Position numbers and translations under genes: made by a program. From Nodularia sphaerocarpa UHCC 0038 (lineage in GTDB: Bacteria > Cyanobacteriota > Cyanobacteriia > Cyanobacteriales > Nostocaceae): a DNA stretch of 64,000 nt. The number at the start of each line of letters is the position of its first letter. Position 1 is the stretch's first letter. Shown here piece after piece: positions 43,301-52,049 of the stretch. The notes beneath the pieces were generated by a model. The model was not told the DNA's origin. It saw nothing but the letters and a program-made list of their open reading frames with translations, and did no database searches. Location: positions 5,336,356 through 5,400,355 of the forward strand of contig NZ_CP060140.1 of NCBI RefSeq assembly GCF_022376295.1, written 5' to 3'.

Positions 43301-46300
43301 ATGCTCACGCAGCTATTGCAGTGGTTTAACAAGTTTTCAAACCACCCCGTTGGTAATAAGAGTAGTTCTTTAAAGGCTGCGAGGGGATTGGAGGTGGCAC
43401 AACCACCACCAGAGCTAACTAATGCGGATCTGGAAGTTTTATTTACCCAGTTGTTGGGAGGCGTACAGCAAGGACGAGGAAAACAATGGGCGATCCAGTA
43501 TCTAGAACGCATGGAGAATCGCATCAGTGTTGAGCGCTGGATCGATTGGCTGCTGATATTTGGCGAAAAATTGCTGTTATCACCAGCGCCCAATCATCAG
43601 TTAGCAACACAGATGATGGAACTAGGCGAACTAGGAATTGGCAAGGTTGGTGAACTTGCTTACGACATTGGTATCCGGTTATTGACAGGAGAATTGGGCG
43701 AGGAATACGAAGAGTACGAAGTGTACGAAGAAAGTGAAACCACAACTTCTCAAATATTAGATCACCCACTAGACTCTCCCAAACCAAAGTTAATTCCTAA
43801 CTTAGGCGAATCGTTATGGGAGTCTGAAGACGAAAGCCCAGAATTGGAAATTACAGCCGCAAAACCCCAAATTGATTTTTCTTCAGAAATATTGACTGAG
43901 AATACAGCAGAACTGATCTGGGAATCTCCCGAAGCAGAGGAAACTACCGCACCTTCCCTCATCACGCCGCCAAAGAATGATGTTACCGCCAATTTTAGGG
44001 AACTGTTAGGAGAGTCGGACAAAGAAAAAGCTCAGAGCATCAAATCAGAACCAAAAGCAGCAATAGAATTTTCTTCTGGGAATGGGGATCAGTCTTTGGC
44101 GAATTTGGAGCCAAATGTAGGGTACACCGGGGATGAGTCCTTGGTGAGGTTGGATGATAGTCCCAATTTAGTCCCACCGCTAGCTGCTAATCTGTCACGA
44201 ACAAATCAGATCGCAGCTATTACTGCTGATCAACCTCCTGTCAAAGGACAAGATTGGTTTTATCAAGGTCTTCAGCAAGCTAAAACAGGTGATTTGGTAG
44301 GAGCGATCGCCTCTTATAATCAAGCTATAGAAATGAATCCTGATGCCTATGAATATTGGTTTAACAGGGGTTTAACTTTATTTCATTTAGAAGATTTTGC
44401 CCAAGCGATCGCCTCTTACGACCAAGCCATAGAACTCAAACCCCATCACTACAAATCTTGGTATAACCGGGGTTGTATTTTCGGGGAATTAGGAGAATTT
44501 GAAGAGGCGATCGCCTCTTTTAATCAAGCCATAGTAATTGAGCCTCAGCAACCAGAGGCTTTTGCTCAAAAGGGTTTAGCCCTGTTGAAATTAGGACAAA
44601 TTAGCGAAGCAATTTCCAATTACGACCAAGCTCTGCATCTGGAACCAGAAGACCCAGAAAACTGGTATTACCGAGGTATAGGCTTGGCTGTAAGTGAGCA
44701 ATATACAGAAGCGATCGCCTCTTACGACCAAGCTATCCTTATTCAACCAGATTTTCCTGAAGTCTGGATTGACCGGGGTGTGGTGTTATTTAATTTAGGA
44801 AATTGGTCACAAGCGATCGCCTCCTGGGATCAAGCACTAGCCACACAACCAGATTTATACTTAGCTTGGTATAACCGGGGTATAGCCTTAGAAAACTTAG
44901 GAAACAGAGAAGAAGCGATCGCCTCCTATGAAAACGCCATAGCGATCAAACCCGACTTTCACTTGGCTTGGTACAACCAAGCAGTAGCCCTGTATCATTT
45001 AGAAAGATTTGCCCAAGCGATCGTTTCCTACGACAACGCCCTACAAATTAAACTTGACTATTGGGAAGCTTGGATTGGTCGAGGAACTGCTGCTAGTCAT
45101 TTAATTACCCCAACACCATTAAATTCCTTAACTACGATCACCACACAAAATCCTGCCTTGCAGCAGGGCGGCCATGAGGGTAAACTAGCAAGCTATGAAG
45201 AAGGCTTAAAACATATTCGCCCAGATACCCACCCAGAAGGTTGGGGTAGACTCCACATAGCAAAAGGCAATACTTACTACGACCTAGGCAAAAAATCTCC
45301 CACAGCTCGTAATTATTGGCATCAAGCCATAGCTGAATACGATCAAGCCCTGTTAACCCTGACAACAGAAGACTTTACCGAATTGCATTTAGAAGTTTTG
45401 CAATCTCTGATCAAAACACTTTTAGGCATAGGTCAAATAGCCGAAGCACAACAATTACAGCAACAAGCCGCAGACTTATTAGCACAACTACTGACAGAAT
45501 CAACTCGTTCAGATCAAAGCAAAAAACAGCTCGCACTCAAATTTGCAGGAATTGGTCAATTAGAAGTTGATTTAGCCATAGAGTACGGCGACTTAGTAGA
45601 AGCCTGGGAAATGGCAGAACAGGGTAAAAATTCTTGTTTAACTTGGCTACTATCTGATTGGAATGAACAGATTTACTCACACTACTACAATTCAGTTCAA
45701 CAACTCCTCAATCCCCACACAGCAATTATTTACTGGCATATTAGCCCAGTCGCCTTACATACCTTCATTATCAAAGACCAAGCCCCATCACCCATTTTAG
45801 TCTTTACACCCATACAAGATATAGTCACCATAGACTTAGAAGAAAACGCCCAACTTGCTCATGAATTGCCTCTACCCGAAGCCGTCAGACGCTTAATTGA
45901 ATTTGAAGATTGGCTAGAAGATTGGCATCAGCAATACCAAGAATATCTTAGTCAAGCCCAAGACCAACACAGCAAAAGCAATCATCCTTGGCGAGTGGAT
46001 ATGGCAGAAAAGCTCTTGCAACTGCAAAATATTCTCCAAATTTCCACAATTACACAAGAACTCGAAGACATCACCCAACTAATTTTAATTCCCCACCGCG
46101 ACTTACATAGATTACCTCTCCATACTCTTTTTAATATTTCTTCCCCCTCATTTGAAGAACCACCAACTCATTTAACTATTAGCTATTTACCGAGCGTCGA
46201 AAAAGGTTTGTCTGTACAGCCAGAAAGTCTATGGCAATTCCCCCATCAAATGTTGCTCAGTATCGAGTACCCCAACAGCACAAATTCTTCCCCACTAAAA

Positions 46301-46963
46301 TTTGCCAAATTGGAATCTGAAATTATTAGTCAGATGTTCAATAATCCCCAACGCATCCAGGGAGATAATGCAACTAAAAATGAAGTAGTAAATGCCTTAT
46401 TTGATAATAGAAATAGTATCTTTCATTTTGCAGGTAGTGTGACAAAAAATGACACAGATCCGAAAAAATCAGCCTTGGCATTAGTAGATGAAAATCAAAT
46501 AACCTTAGAAGAAATATCTCAAATAAATCTCAATAGTTACAAATTAGTGATACTTTCCGCTTCGGAAATTGCGACAAATAAAAACCAGAATATTACTACC
46601 GAATATGTAGATTTAGCCAATGGTTTTATCTGTGGGGGAGTACCCCATGTCGTAAGTACCCTATGGACTGTAGAATCATCCGCCAGCACCTTAGTGATGA
46701 TTGAGTTTTATCGAAGACTACAGCTAAATAAATCACCAGTAATTGCCTTAGCTGAAGCCACAGCATGGCTGAAAGAACTCACCGCCCTTGAACTCACAAA
46801 ATGGTATGAAGACTTACTAAATAACCTAGATCCTGATGAATTAAAAATTAAAGCTTATTTAGCAACATATTTATATAGAAGTAGTAAAATGGTTCCCGAT
46901 AAAAAATTGTACAGTCATCCTTACTACTGGGCAGCATATACAATTAAAGGTATAGTGCCTTAA
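43301..46963 (+). CDS. TPR and CHAT domain protein, CHAT catalytic residues missing
   Basis: The 1220-residue protein has an N-terminal domain shared with 42399 (1-135), an acidic linker (140-310), eight TPRs of exactly 34 residues (about 320-600, AIASYDQAIELKP-type), a helical region, and a C-terminal CHAT domain (about 840-1220: LILIPHRDLHRLPLHTLFNI, GGVPHVVSTLWTVESSASTL, HPYYWAAYTIKG). In active CHAT proteases the dyad is His of HG and Cys of SACET. Here these are FHFAGSV (Ser1046) and LSASEIA (Ser1088), so protease activity is unlikely. Probably a scaffold. Confidence 0.9.
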   Translation: MLTQLLQWFNKFSNHPVGNKSSSLKAARGLEVAQPPPELTNADLEVLFTQLLGGVQQGRGKQWAIQYLERMENRISVERWIDWLLIFGEKLLLSPAPNHQLATQMMELGELGIGKVGELAYDIGIRLLTGELGEEYEEYEVYEESETTTSQILDHPLDSPKPKLIPNLGESLWESEDESPELEITAAKPQIDFSSEILTENTAELIWESPEAEETTAPSLITPPKNDVTANFRELLGESDKEKAQSIKSEPKAAIEFSSGNGDQSLANLEPNVGYTGDESLVRLDDSPNLVPPLAANLSRTNQIAAITADQPPVKGQDWFYQGLQQAKTGDLVGAIASYNQAIEMNPDAYEYWFNRGLTLFHLEDFAQAIASYDQAIELKPHHYKSWYNRGCIFGELGEFEEAIASFNQAIVIEPQQPEAFAQKGLALLKLGQISEAISNYDQALHLEPEDPENWYYRGIGLAVSEQYTEAIASYDQAILIQPDFPEVWIDRGVVLFNLGNWSQAIASWDQALATQPDLYLAWYNRGIALENLGNREEAIASYENAIAIKPDFHLAWYNQAVALYHLERFAQAIVSYDNALQIKLDYWEAWIGRGTAASHLITPTPLNSLTTITTQNPALQQGGHEGKLASYEEGLKHIRPDTHPEGWGRLHIAKGNTYYDLGKKSPTARNYWHQAIAEYDQALLTLTTEDFTELHLEVLQSLIKTLLGIGQIAEAQQLQQQAADLLAQLLTESTRSDQSKKQLALKFAGIGQLEVDLAIEYGDLVEAWEMAEQGKNSCLTWLLSDWNEQIYSHYYNSVQQLLNPHTAIIYWHISPVALHTFIIKDQAPSPILVFTPIQDIVTIDLEENAQLAHELPLPEAVRRLIEFEDWLEDWHQQYQEYLSQAQDQHSKSNHPWRVDMAEKLLQLQNILQISTITQELEDITQLILIPHRDLHRLPLHTLFNISSPSFEEPPTHLTISYLPSVEKGLSVQPESLWQFPHQMLLSIEYPNSTNSSPLKFAKLESEIISQMFNNPQRIQGDNATKNEVVNALFDNRNSIFHFAGSVTKNDTDPKKSALALVDENQITLEEISQINLNSYKLVILSASEIATNKNQNITTEYVDLANGFICGGVPHVVSTLWTVESSASTLVMIEFYRRLQLNKSPVIALAEATAWLKELTALELTKWYEDLLNNLDPDELKIKAYLATYLYRSSKMVPDKKLYSHPYYWAAYTIKGIVP

Positions 46964-46969
46964 AGGTTC

Positions 46970-47201
46970 AGATCCCCGACTTCTTAGAGGTTGTTTGAAA
47001 AGTCTAATTTATACTAGCCCAGGCGACTAGAAGTCGCGGAACCACCCAGAGAAAACCCGCACTTCGACAAGCTCAGTGACCGCCTGCGCGGGTTAAAAAC
47101 CTTAATTTTTCTTAGTCCAGGTCGCTGGACTTGGCCTGTGTAGTAGCGAATTATATTCGCCCAAAACTTTTCAAACACCCTCTTAGAGAAGTCGGGGATC
47201 T
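46970..47201. mobile_element. MITE-like element with 35-bp terminal inverted repeats
   Basis: AGATCCCCGACTTCTTAGAG plus GTTGTTTGAAAAGT (46970-47003) pairs with ACTTTTCAAACACCCTCTTA plus GAGAAGTCGGGGATCT (47166-47201), with a small indel. No coding capacity. Its centre is the GCGACTAGAAGTCGC repeat listed next, so one element appears inserted in another. Confidence 0.72.
47015..47163. repeat. GCGACTAGAAGTCGC inverted-repeat element, copy 2
   Basis: Left arm GGCGACTAGAAGTCGC at 47022-47037 is intact, right arm GCGAATTATATTCGCC (47146-47161) has diverged. Internal GCGCGGGTTAAAAACC and CAGGTCGCTGGACTTGGCCT follow the order of copy 1. Confidence 0.82.
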
Positions 47202-47387
47202 TTGTATTCCTAACTTATTGAGAATTGCTATATAAATTTTTTCATGCACCAGGCGCTGAGAACAAGAGTGAAAGAAATGTAATTTAGCATTTCATAATTC
47301 AAGTTGAGCAACGCCTAATTTTTGCATATCCACAAAGTGTGGTTAATTATTGCCTAATAGACATAAATATTTATTGATGTGCCGATT

Positions 47388-47723
47388 TTAAGCACTTTGA
47401 GTCTGACTATGATTCCGAACGTGGCGCTTTTGCCAAAGAATGGCTGCAAAATTAGTCAGCAAACAACTGATTGCTAGGGACAACAATATATAAGTAGGCA
47501 ACATGACCACGCCAATCATAAACCAAGTAAATACGTGCAGTACCATCACTAAAGCGAAGATAGTCGCAAATCCCACAGATTTCCACACTTGATGTATTGG
47601 GCGACCCAGTACTGTGAGAATAATTGTCAGCGCTGTGGCAATTATGTTTGCTGGGACAAGAAATGCACAAATGCCTGTGCAATTGGTACGGGAGAACTCA
47701 GCTAAGGCGTTGAAATCAAGCAT
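47388..47723 (-). CDS. hypothetical membrane protein
   Basis: The 111-residue protein has three hydrophobic segments (about 17-40 ICAFLVPANIIATALTIILTV, 51-73 GFATIFALVMVLHVFTWFMI, 76-97 LPTYILLSLAISCLLTNFAA) and a basic C-terminal tail. I do not recognise the family. It is isolated, with the MITE-like element on one side and 347 bp of gene-free AT-rich DNA (47724-48070) on the other. Confidence 0.6.
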   Translation of the reverse strand: MLDFNALAEFSRTNCTGICAFLVPANIIATALTIILTVLGRPIHQVWKSVGFATIFALVMVLHVFTWFMIGVVMLPTYILLSLAISCLLTNFAAILWQKRHVRNHSQTQSA

Positions 47724-48070
47724 TAATTTAGTGGGATTAATGTTAACATTTTCAAAATAAGAAATAAACCTATTTTTAGATGTTTGAATTTATTTTAACA
47801 CATTGCTAAAGTGATAACTCCAATTATGTAACATAATTTAAACTCTTTCAATAAAATCTCATACTATTTATAGTGATCATCAGATAATTTTAAATTAAGT
47901 TAGGCAATTCTTACCTGAGATAAATTACATCCTAAAAATGGGGCAGTTTTTATTTCCAAATCATTAAATTATTGTGAAATATTTTAAAATATTGTTACAA
48001 AAAGTTAAGGATCGATGAGGCAGTGGGACATCGCTTTATGATCATGCTCAGAGAATAGTATGTATAAGAA
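47724..48070. other. AT-rich intergenic region
   Basis: 347 bp between divergent genes. Very AT-rich with no supported gene; it should hold both promoters. No repeat family of this window is present. Confidence 0.45.
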
Positions 48071-49033
48071 ATGTGCGATTCCTTCGGACTGCTCCGCAAA
48101 CGCAACTACGCCATCCTCGGAACTGGTGCATTAGGTGGGTTTTATGGCGCTAAATTGCAACAATCTGGTTTAAATGTCCACTTTTTGCTCAAAAGTGATT
48201 ACGAACAGGTCAGCCAATCTGGTTTATTTGTCGAATCAAAAGATGGTGATTTCACCCTTCCTCAAGTTAACGCCTATAACGATGTTAACCAGATGCCAAA
48301 ATGTGATGTAGTCATACTGGCACTGAAGACAACTCAAAACCATTTACTACCAAAATTATTACCACCCGTAGTTAAAGATAGTGGGGTAATATTAGTATTG
48401 CAGAATGGATTAGGGATAGAAGAGGATATTGCCAAAATAGTCAGCAATGTTCAAATTATCGGTGGGTTATGTTTTCTATGTTCCAACAAAGTGGGAGCAG
48501 GACATATTCGCCACTTAGATTATGGAAAAATTACCTTGGGTGAATATACCCCTAAATATGAACCTCATCCCATTACAGAGAGGATGCAGCAGATTGCTAG
48601 CGACTTTGAAAATGCTGGTATCCCAATAGAATTAGCCGCCGACTTACTGGTGGCGCGGTGGCAAAAACTGGTGTGGAATATACCCTACAATGGGCTGTCT
48701 GTAATACTCAATGCGACAACAGACGAATTAATGGCTGATGCTGACACCCGGAAATTAGTTGAACAATTGATGAACGAAGTAGTAGCTGGCGCGAAAACCT
48801 CCGGGCGTATCATTCCTGACAAATTCATTCAAACCATGCTGAATTACACCCTCAAAATGAAACCTTACCGTACCAGCATGAAAATTGACTATGATGAACA
48901 CCGACCCTTAGAAGTAGAAGCAATTTTCGGAAACCCCTTAAAAAAAGCCCAAGCAGCAGGTGTAAACTTACCACAAATTAGCTGTATGTACCATCAACTC
49001 AAATTTCTCAATAAAAGAAATAGCCTTGCTTAA
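48071..49033 (+). CDS. putative 2-dehydropantoate 2-reductase
   Basis: The 320-residue protein belongs to the PanE/ApbA family, which reduces ketopantoate to pantoate with NADPH in CoA synthesis. Rossmann motif YAILGTGALGGFYGAKLQQS near residue 13, VVILALKTTQ, the conserved LVLQNGLGIE, and the catalytic lysine region WQKLVWNIPYNGLSVI with N at the substrate site. C-terminal EVEAIFGNPLKKAQAAGV is also typical. Several paralogues of PanE exist in bacteria, so the exact substrate is open. It is followed 42 bp later by moaE. Confidence 0.87.
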   Translation: MCDSFGLLRKRNYAILGTGALGGFYGAKLQQSGLNVHFLLKSDYEQVSQSGLFVESKDGDFTLPQVNAYNDVNQMPKCDVVILALKTTQNHLLPKLLPPVVKDSGVILVLQNGLGIEEDIAKIVSNVQIIGGLCFLCSNKVGAGHIRHLDYGKITLGEYTPKYEPHPITERMQQIASDFENAGIPIELAADLLVARWQKLVWNIPYNGLSVILNATTDELMADADTRKLVEQLMNEVVAGAKTSGRIIPDKFIQTMLNYTLKMKPYRTSMKIDYDEHRPLEVEAIFGNPLKKAQAAGVNLPQISCMYHQLKFLNKRNSLA

Positions 49034-49075
49034 TTACTCTTTCTTTGCGCCTTTGCGCCTTTGCGTGAAACTACC

Positions 49076-49546
49076 ATGTCCAATACACTAACCTCCGCAA
49101 TTAAACCAAAAACCGAAGATAGTTTTGCCATTACCTTTGCACCATTATCCCTAGAAGAAATCTACACCAAAGCCAATGACGCAGCCAATGGTGCGGTAGT
49201 CGTAATGAGTGGAATGGTTCGCAATCAAACTGATGGACAACCTGTAATTGCTTTAGAATATCAAGCTTATGAACCAATGGCGTTAAGAGTTTTTTATCAA
49301 ATTGCGGCTGATATTCGTTCGTCTTGGCCTGATGTGAAGCGGGTAGTAATTTATCATCGCGTCGGGCGTTTGCAAGTGGGAGAAATCAGCGTATTAGTAG
49401 CAGTTGGTTGTCCTCATCGTAGTGAAGCCTTTGAAGCGTGTCGTTATGCTATTGATACTCTTAAACATAATGCCCCTATTTGGAAAAAAGAACATTGGGC
49501 TGATGGTTCTAGCACCTGGGTAAGTATTGCTGCTTGTGAGCATTAA
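49076..49546 (+). CDS. moaE: molybdopterin synthase catalytic subunit
   Basis: MoaE transfers sulfur from MoaD to precursor Z in molybdenum cofactor synthesis. The 156-residue protein has the family motifs GAVVVMSGMVRNQTDGQPVI, LEYQAYEPMAL, VVIYHRVGRLQVGEISVLVA, CPHRSEAFEACRYAIDTLKH and PIWKKEHW with the catalytic lysine pair. ATG 49076 is used; a TTG at 49061 lies inside the CTTTGCGC repeat. Molybdoenzymes such as nitrate reductase would be its clients; no other moa genes are nearby. Confidence 0.93.
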   Translation: MSNTLTSAIKPKTEDSFAITFAPLSLEEIYTKANDAANGAVVVMSGMVRNQTDGQPVIALEYQAYEPMALRVFYQIAADIRSSWPDVKRVVIYHRVGRLQVGEISVLVAVGCPHRSEAFEACRYAIDTLKHNAPIWKKEHWADGSSTWVSIAACEH

Positions 49547-49551
49547 TCACA

Positions 49552-50109
49552 TTATTTGATAATATCAATTAAAGAAGCCCGAATTTCTATACCTTCTAAG
49601 TCGGCTGTAATTTCTTCCTGGCTGGTGGGATATGTGGGAACATTATTTTTAATATCAAAAACACCTTTAGGAGTTTTAATTCTTAACCAAAATTCAAATG
49701 TTTTAACTCCATCTTCAGGCAATATTGTTTTAGATGCTATATACATTTGCGGTTTATTTGGTACTTCTTTAATTACATAATCGTAAAAATATTCTGGAGT
49801 GATTTTTTCGATAATAGCAGATATGTAACCTCTACCCGCAACCCCGCTATTAGGTTTATTCATACACTGAATTAACTTATAAGTTCCGTTATCCATTAAT
49901 TCAATGGAACCATCATTTTTTTTGACTACCCTAGTGTTAACAGGAATTGTTATTCTTATTCCTACGTCAGTTAATGTTACTGTTCTATTGATTTCGGATG
50001 GTTCTTCTTCAGGAAAATCACAAAAAGGTAAATCACTCGATTTTGACTGAGATAATGCAGGATAACAAATCAAAAAACTGAGGATGCTCCCTGATAATAT
50101 TGCTTTCAT
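49552..50109 (-). CDS. hypothetical exported protein
   Basis: The 185-residue protein begins with a signal peptide (MKAILSGSILSFLICYPALS, cleavage near residue 20-21). The mature part is beta-rich (VGIRITIPVNTRVVKKNDGS, YISAIIEKITPEYFYDYVIK, FEFWLRIKTPKGVFDI) with no recognised domain. It is convergent with moaE, with only five bases between the stops. Probably periplasmic; function unknown. Confidence 0.65.
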   Translation of the reverse strand: MKAILSGSILSFLICYPALSQSKSSDLPFCDFPEEEPSEINRTVTLTDVGIRITIPVNTRVVKKNDGSIELMDNGTYKLIQCMNKPNSGVAGRGYISAIIEKITPEYFYDYVIKEVPNKPQMYIASKTILPEDGVKTFEFWLRIKTPKGVFDIKNNVPTYPTSQEEITADLEGIEIRASLIDIIK

Positions 50110-50800
50110 TTGTTTAAATAATTGGGATAATTGATAATTAGGTAATTTAGGATTTGACAGTTCATTTTCTGGTTAATAGTGAATTTTATTCAGGATTTAC
50201 GCAAAATAATAAAAAAACGAACCACAGAGGGCGCAGAGGACCGGGAGAAATAAGAGTTTCAGAGAGTTCTTGCGTAAGTCCTGTTATTAAAAATAGGTAC
50301 TTGATAAAACCAGATTTTAATTAATTCTCCACAGATGTAGAGACTTTGTAGGGGCGGATTTTTAGATATGCTCAATAAGACCGCCCTTGATGACTGTAAA
50401 TCAAGACGTTTATTGATTTCAAAACCTACAATAAATTATTAGTAAATTACGGGATGTAATTTAAATCACTAAGTAACTTGATCTTCTGCACGCAATCAGA
50501 GCATCTCGCAGCAGTCGGGATATATATGATCATGATATTGACTTGATTTACATTATTTTGGCAGTAAATTAATAGAAATGAAGAGAAAAATCAGCTATAA
50601 CTTGCCTATACTTGACTTTACAAAAGTATTTAATTTAAATTAAAAATTATTAAAATTATTGAACTTAAACTAACTCAACCTTTCGTTGCATTACTTAAAG
50701 TTAATTGCAGCCTTCTATTGCAGTTTGTAAATATTTTTTGGGGATCGAGAGAATATTCCTTTAGACTGAATCTCAACGGTAAAGTATTGGATCAACGCAA
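50110..50800. other. intergenic region with a MITE-like repeat
   Basis: 691 bp without a supported gene. It contains the 93-bp element at 50191-50283 and a GTAGGGGCGG...CCGCCC inverted pair at about 50349-50385. The rest is AT-rich and should include the promoter of the next gene. Confidence 0.5.
50191..50283. mobile_element. 93-bp MITE-like element, CAGGAYTTACGCAA ends
   Basis: CAGGATTTACGCAA (50191-50204) pairs with TTGCGTAAGTCCTG (50270-50283), 13 of 14 bases. Inside is AACGAACCACAGAGGGCGCA then GAGGACCGG, the same repeat that bounds the GxxExxY cassette and occurs at 6600-6715. No coding capacity. Confidence 0.7.
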
Positions 50801-51121
50801 ATGCATTCAATGAATTTAATGTGCCACGAATCTGTAGTTGCTGTATCCTTTGTTGCTTGTATTGCTGGTCTGCTATTACTTTGGGATCGCAAACAGCCAA
50901 AAGATAATCTCGAAGAAACAGAGAAAATTCTCTTTAGAATGAGCTTCTCTTACTGGCTGGTTTACTGTTGTGCTTTTGGTCTGGAAAAGTTGATTTTACC
51001 TGACTGGGAAACTGTACTCATGTCTGTGAAAATCACTATTGCTTTGTCATATTTCTTAACTTTCTCTTGCGTCCTCAGTTTGCCATTACACAAATTTTCA
51101 GTCCGCCAAGTAGAAGAATAG
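50801..51121 (+). CDS. small hypothetical membrane protein
   Basis: The 106-residue protein has three hydrophobic segments (about 11-29 VVAVSFVACIAGLLLLW, 50-66 SYWLVYCCAFGLEKLIL, 75-96 KITIALSYFLTFSCVLSL). Three ATG codons occur in the first seven positions and no ribosome site stands out, so the start is uncertain. Family not recognised. Confidence 0.5.
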   Translation: MHSMNLMCHESVVAVSFVACIAGLLLLWDRKQPKDNLEETEKILFRMSFSYWLVYCCAFGLEKLILPDWETVLMSVKITIALSYFLTFSCVLSLPLHKFSVRQVEE

Positions 51122-51157
51122 CTAATAGTCAACAATCGATGCAAGATGGACAATGGA

Positions 51158-51481
51158 CTATGAGGCTGATTTTATTTTCATGGCGATCGCAATAGTATCT
51201 TTAAATTTATCCTGATCTAAAGTGGTCAGGATAAAAACCTCTTGTACAGTCTTACCCTGACGCGCTATGACTTTATAACCACCTCGAATCGGTACAGATA
51301 CACGCAGTTGCATTTTTGGACAATGGCCTTTAGCCCGCCCTAAAACACCTGGGGTGACAGTTTGAATCCCATCTTGCTGACAGAGACGTTCTAAAATTGG
51401 AATGAGACCAGAAAGATGAGTTGAGTGATTCCAGACTAATCTGCCATCTTTGCCAGAAGCGTCTTTTGCGGGTTTGCCCAT
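51158..51481 (-). CDS. DUF2103 family protein
   Basis: The 107-residue protein starts MGKPAKDASGKDGRLVWNHS and contains THLSGLIPILERLCQQDGI, VLGRAKGHCPKMQLRVSVP and GGYKVIARQGKTVQEVFIL, which fit DUF2103, described as predicted metal-binding. Start ATG 51481 lies five bases after the clpS stop, so the two are translationally coupled or at least co-transcribed. A longer reading through clpS DNA to 51574 is not credible. The link with protein degradation is inference from position. Confidence 0.82.
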   Translation of the reverse strand: MGKPAKDASGKDGRLVWNHSTHLSGLIPILERLCQQDGIQTVTPGVLGRAKGHCPKMQLRVSVPIRGGYKVIARQGKTVQEVFILTTLDQDKFKDTIAIAMKIKSAS

Positions 51482-51486
51482 GATAA

Positions 51487-51813
51487 TTAAGCCGCTTCTA
51501 AAGGAGCCATTGTTAAACCAGCTCGACGCAGCTGTTGATGATACAGTTCCGCCATTTCTTGGGGACCTACCCAAACAATGGCTTGCCCTTCATAATGTAT
51601 CTGATTGGTCAAATCCCAAGCTCTATCACCAGTCATCCCCGGAATATACTTCATCAAACACTCAGATACGTGTTGAAAAGTATTAAAGTCATCGTTTAAA
51701 ACAATCACCTTGTAATTCGGATAAGTCTTGCGGATAACTTCAGTAGTCTTTCCAGGAGTTACAGTTGGTGCTGTACTCGCTCCATATACAGCTGCTGAAA
51801 GTCTTGTAACCAT
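51487..51813 (-). CDS. clpS: ATP-dependent Clp protease adaptor ClpS
   Basis: The 108-residue protein has the ClpS fold signature: YKVIVLNDDFNTFQHVSECL, MKYIPGMTGDRAWDLTNQIH, and GQAIVWVGPQEMAELYHQQL. ClpS delivers N-degron substrates to ClpA/ClpC-ClpP. The Asn-Asp-Asp of VLNDDFN corresponds to the N-end-binding pocket. Cyanobacteria usually have two ClpS forms; I cannot assign which. ATG 51813 used; TTG at 51828 would add five residues. First gene of a pair with DUF2103. Confidence 0.9.
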   Translation of the reverse strand: MVTRLSAAVYGASTAPTVTPGKTTEVIRKTYPNYKVIVLNDDFNTFQHVSECLMKYIPGMTGDRAWDLTNQIHYEGQAIVWVGPQEMAELYHQQLRRAGLTMAPLEAA

Positions 51814-51911
51814 AAAACAGTGAGCCAACAGAATTTTACAAAACTACACTTACAAATAACCAGTCTAGTCTATTGTCTGCGGAGTAGGGAATGGGGAGCA
51901 TTAGCAGTTAC

Positions 51912-52036
51912 TAGCCCTGGAACCCTTAGAAATCGCGGCTATACAAGCTAAGTCCGCCTGCGCGGACTAGGAATTAAGATATTTTAACCCGTGTAGGCGG
52001 GTTTTGTCTGTGTAGCTGCGACTTCTAGTCGCCTGG
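51912..52036. repeat. GCGACTAGAAGTCGC inverted-repeat element, copy 3
   Basis: Left arm degraded (CTGGAACCCTTAGAAATCGC), right arm GCGACTTCTAGTCGCC intact at 52018-52033. Internal GCGGCTATACAA, CCGCCTGCGCGGACTAGG and GTAGGCGGGTTTTGTCTGTG follow copies 1 and 2. Confidence 0.82.
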
Positions 52037-52049
52037 TGTTTTTTATTCC

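Noticed and set aside
49030..49070. CTTTGCGCCTTTGCGCC stretch considered as a regulatory site for moaE
   Set aside because: It matches the dispersed TTTGCG-type repeat seen elsewhere; nothing ties it to molybdenum regulation or to a riboswitch fold.
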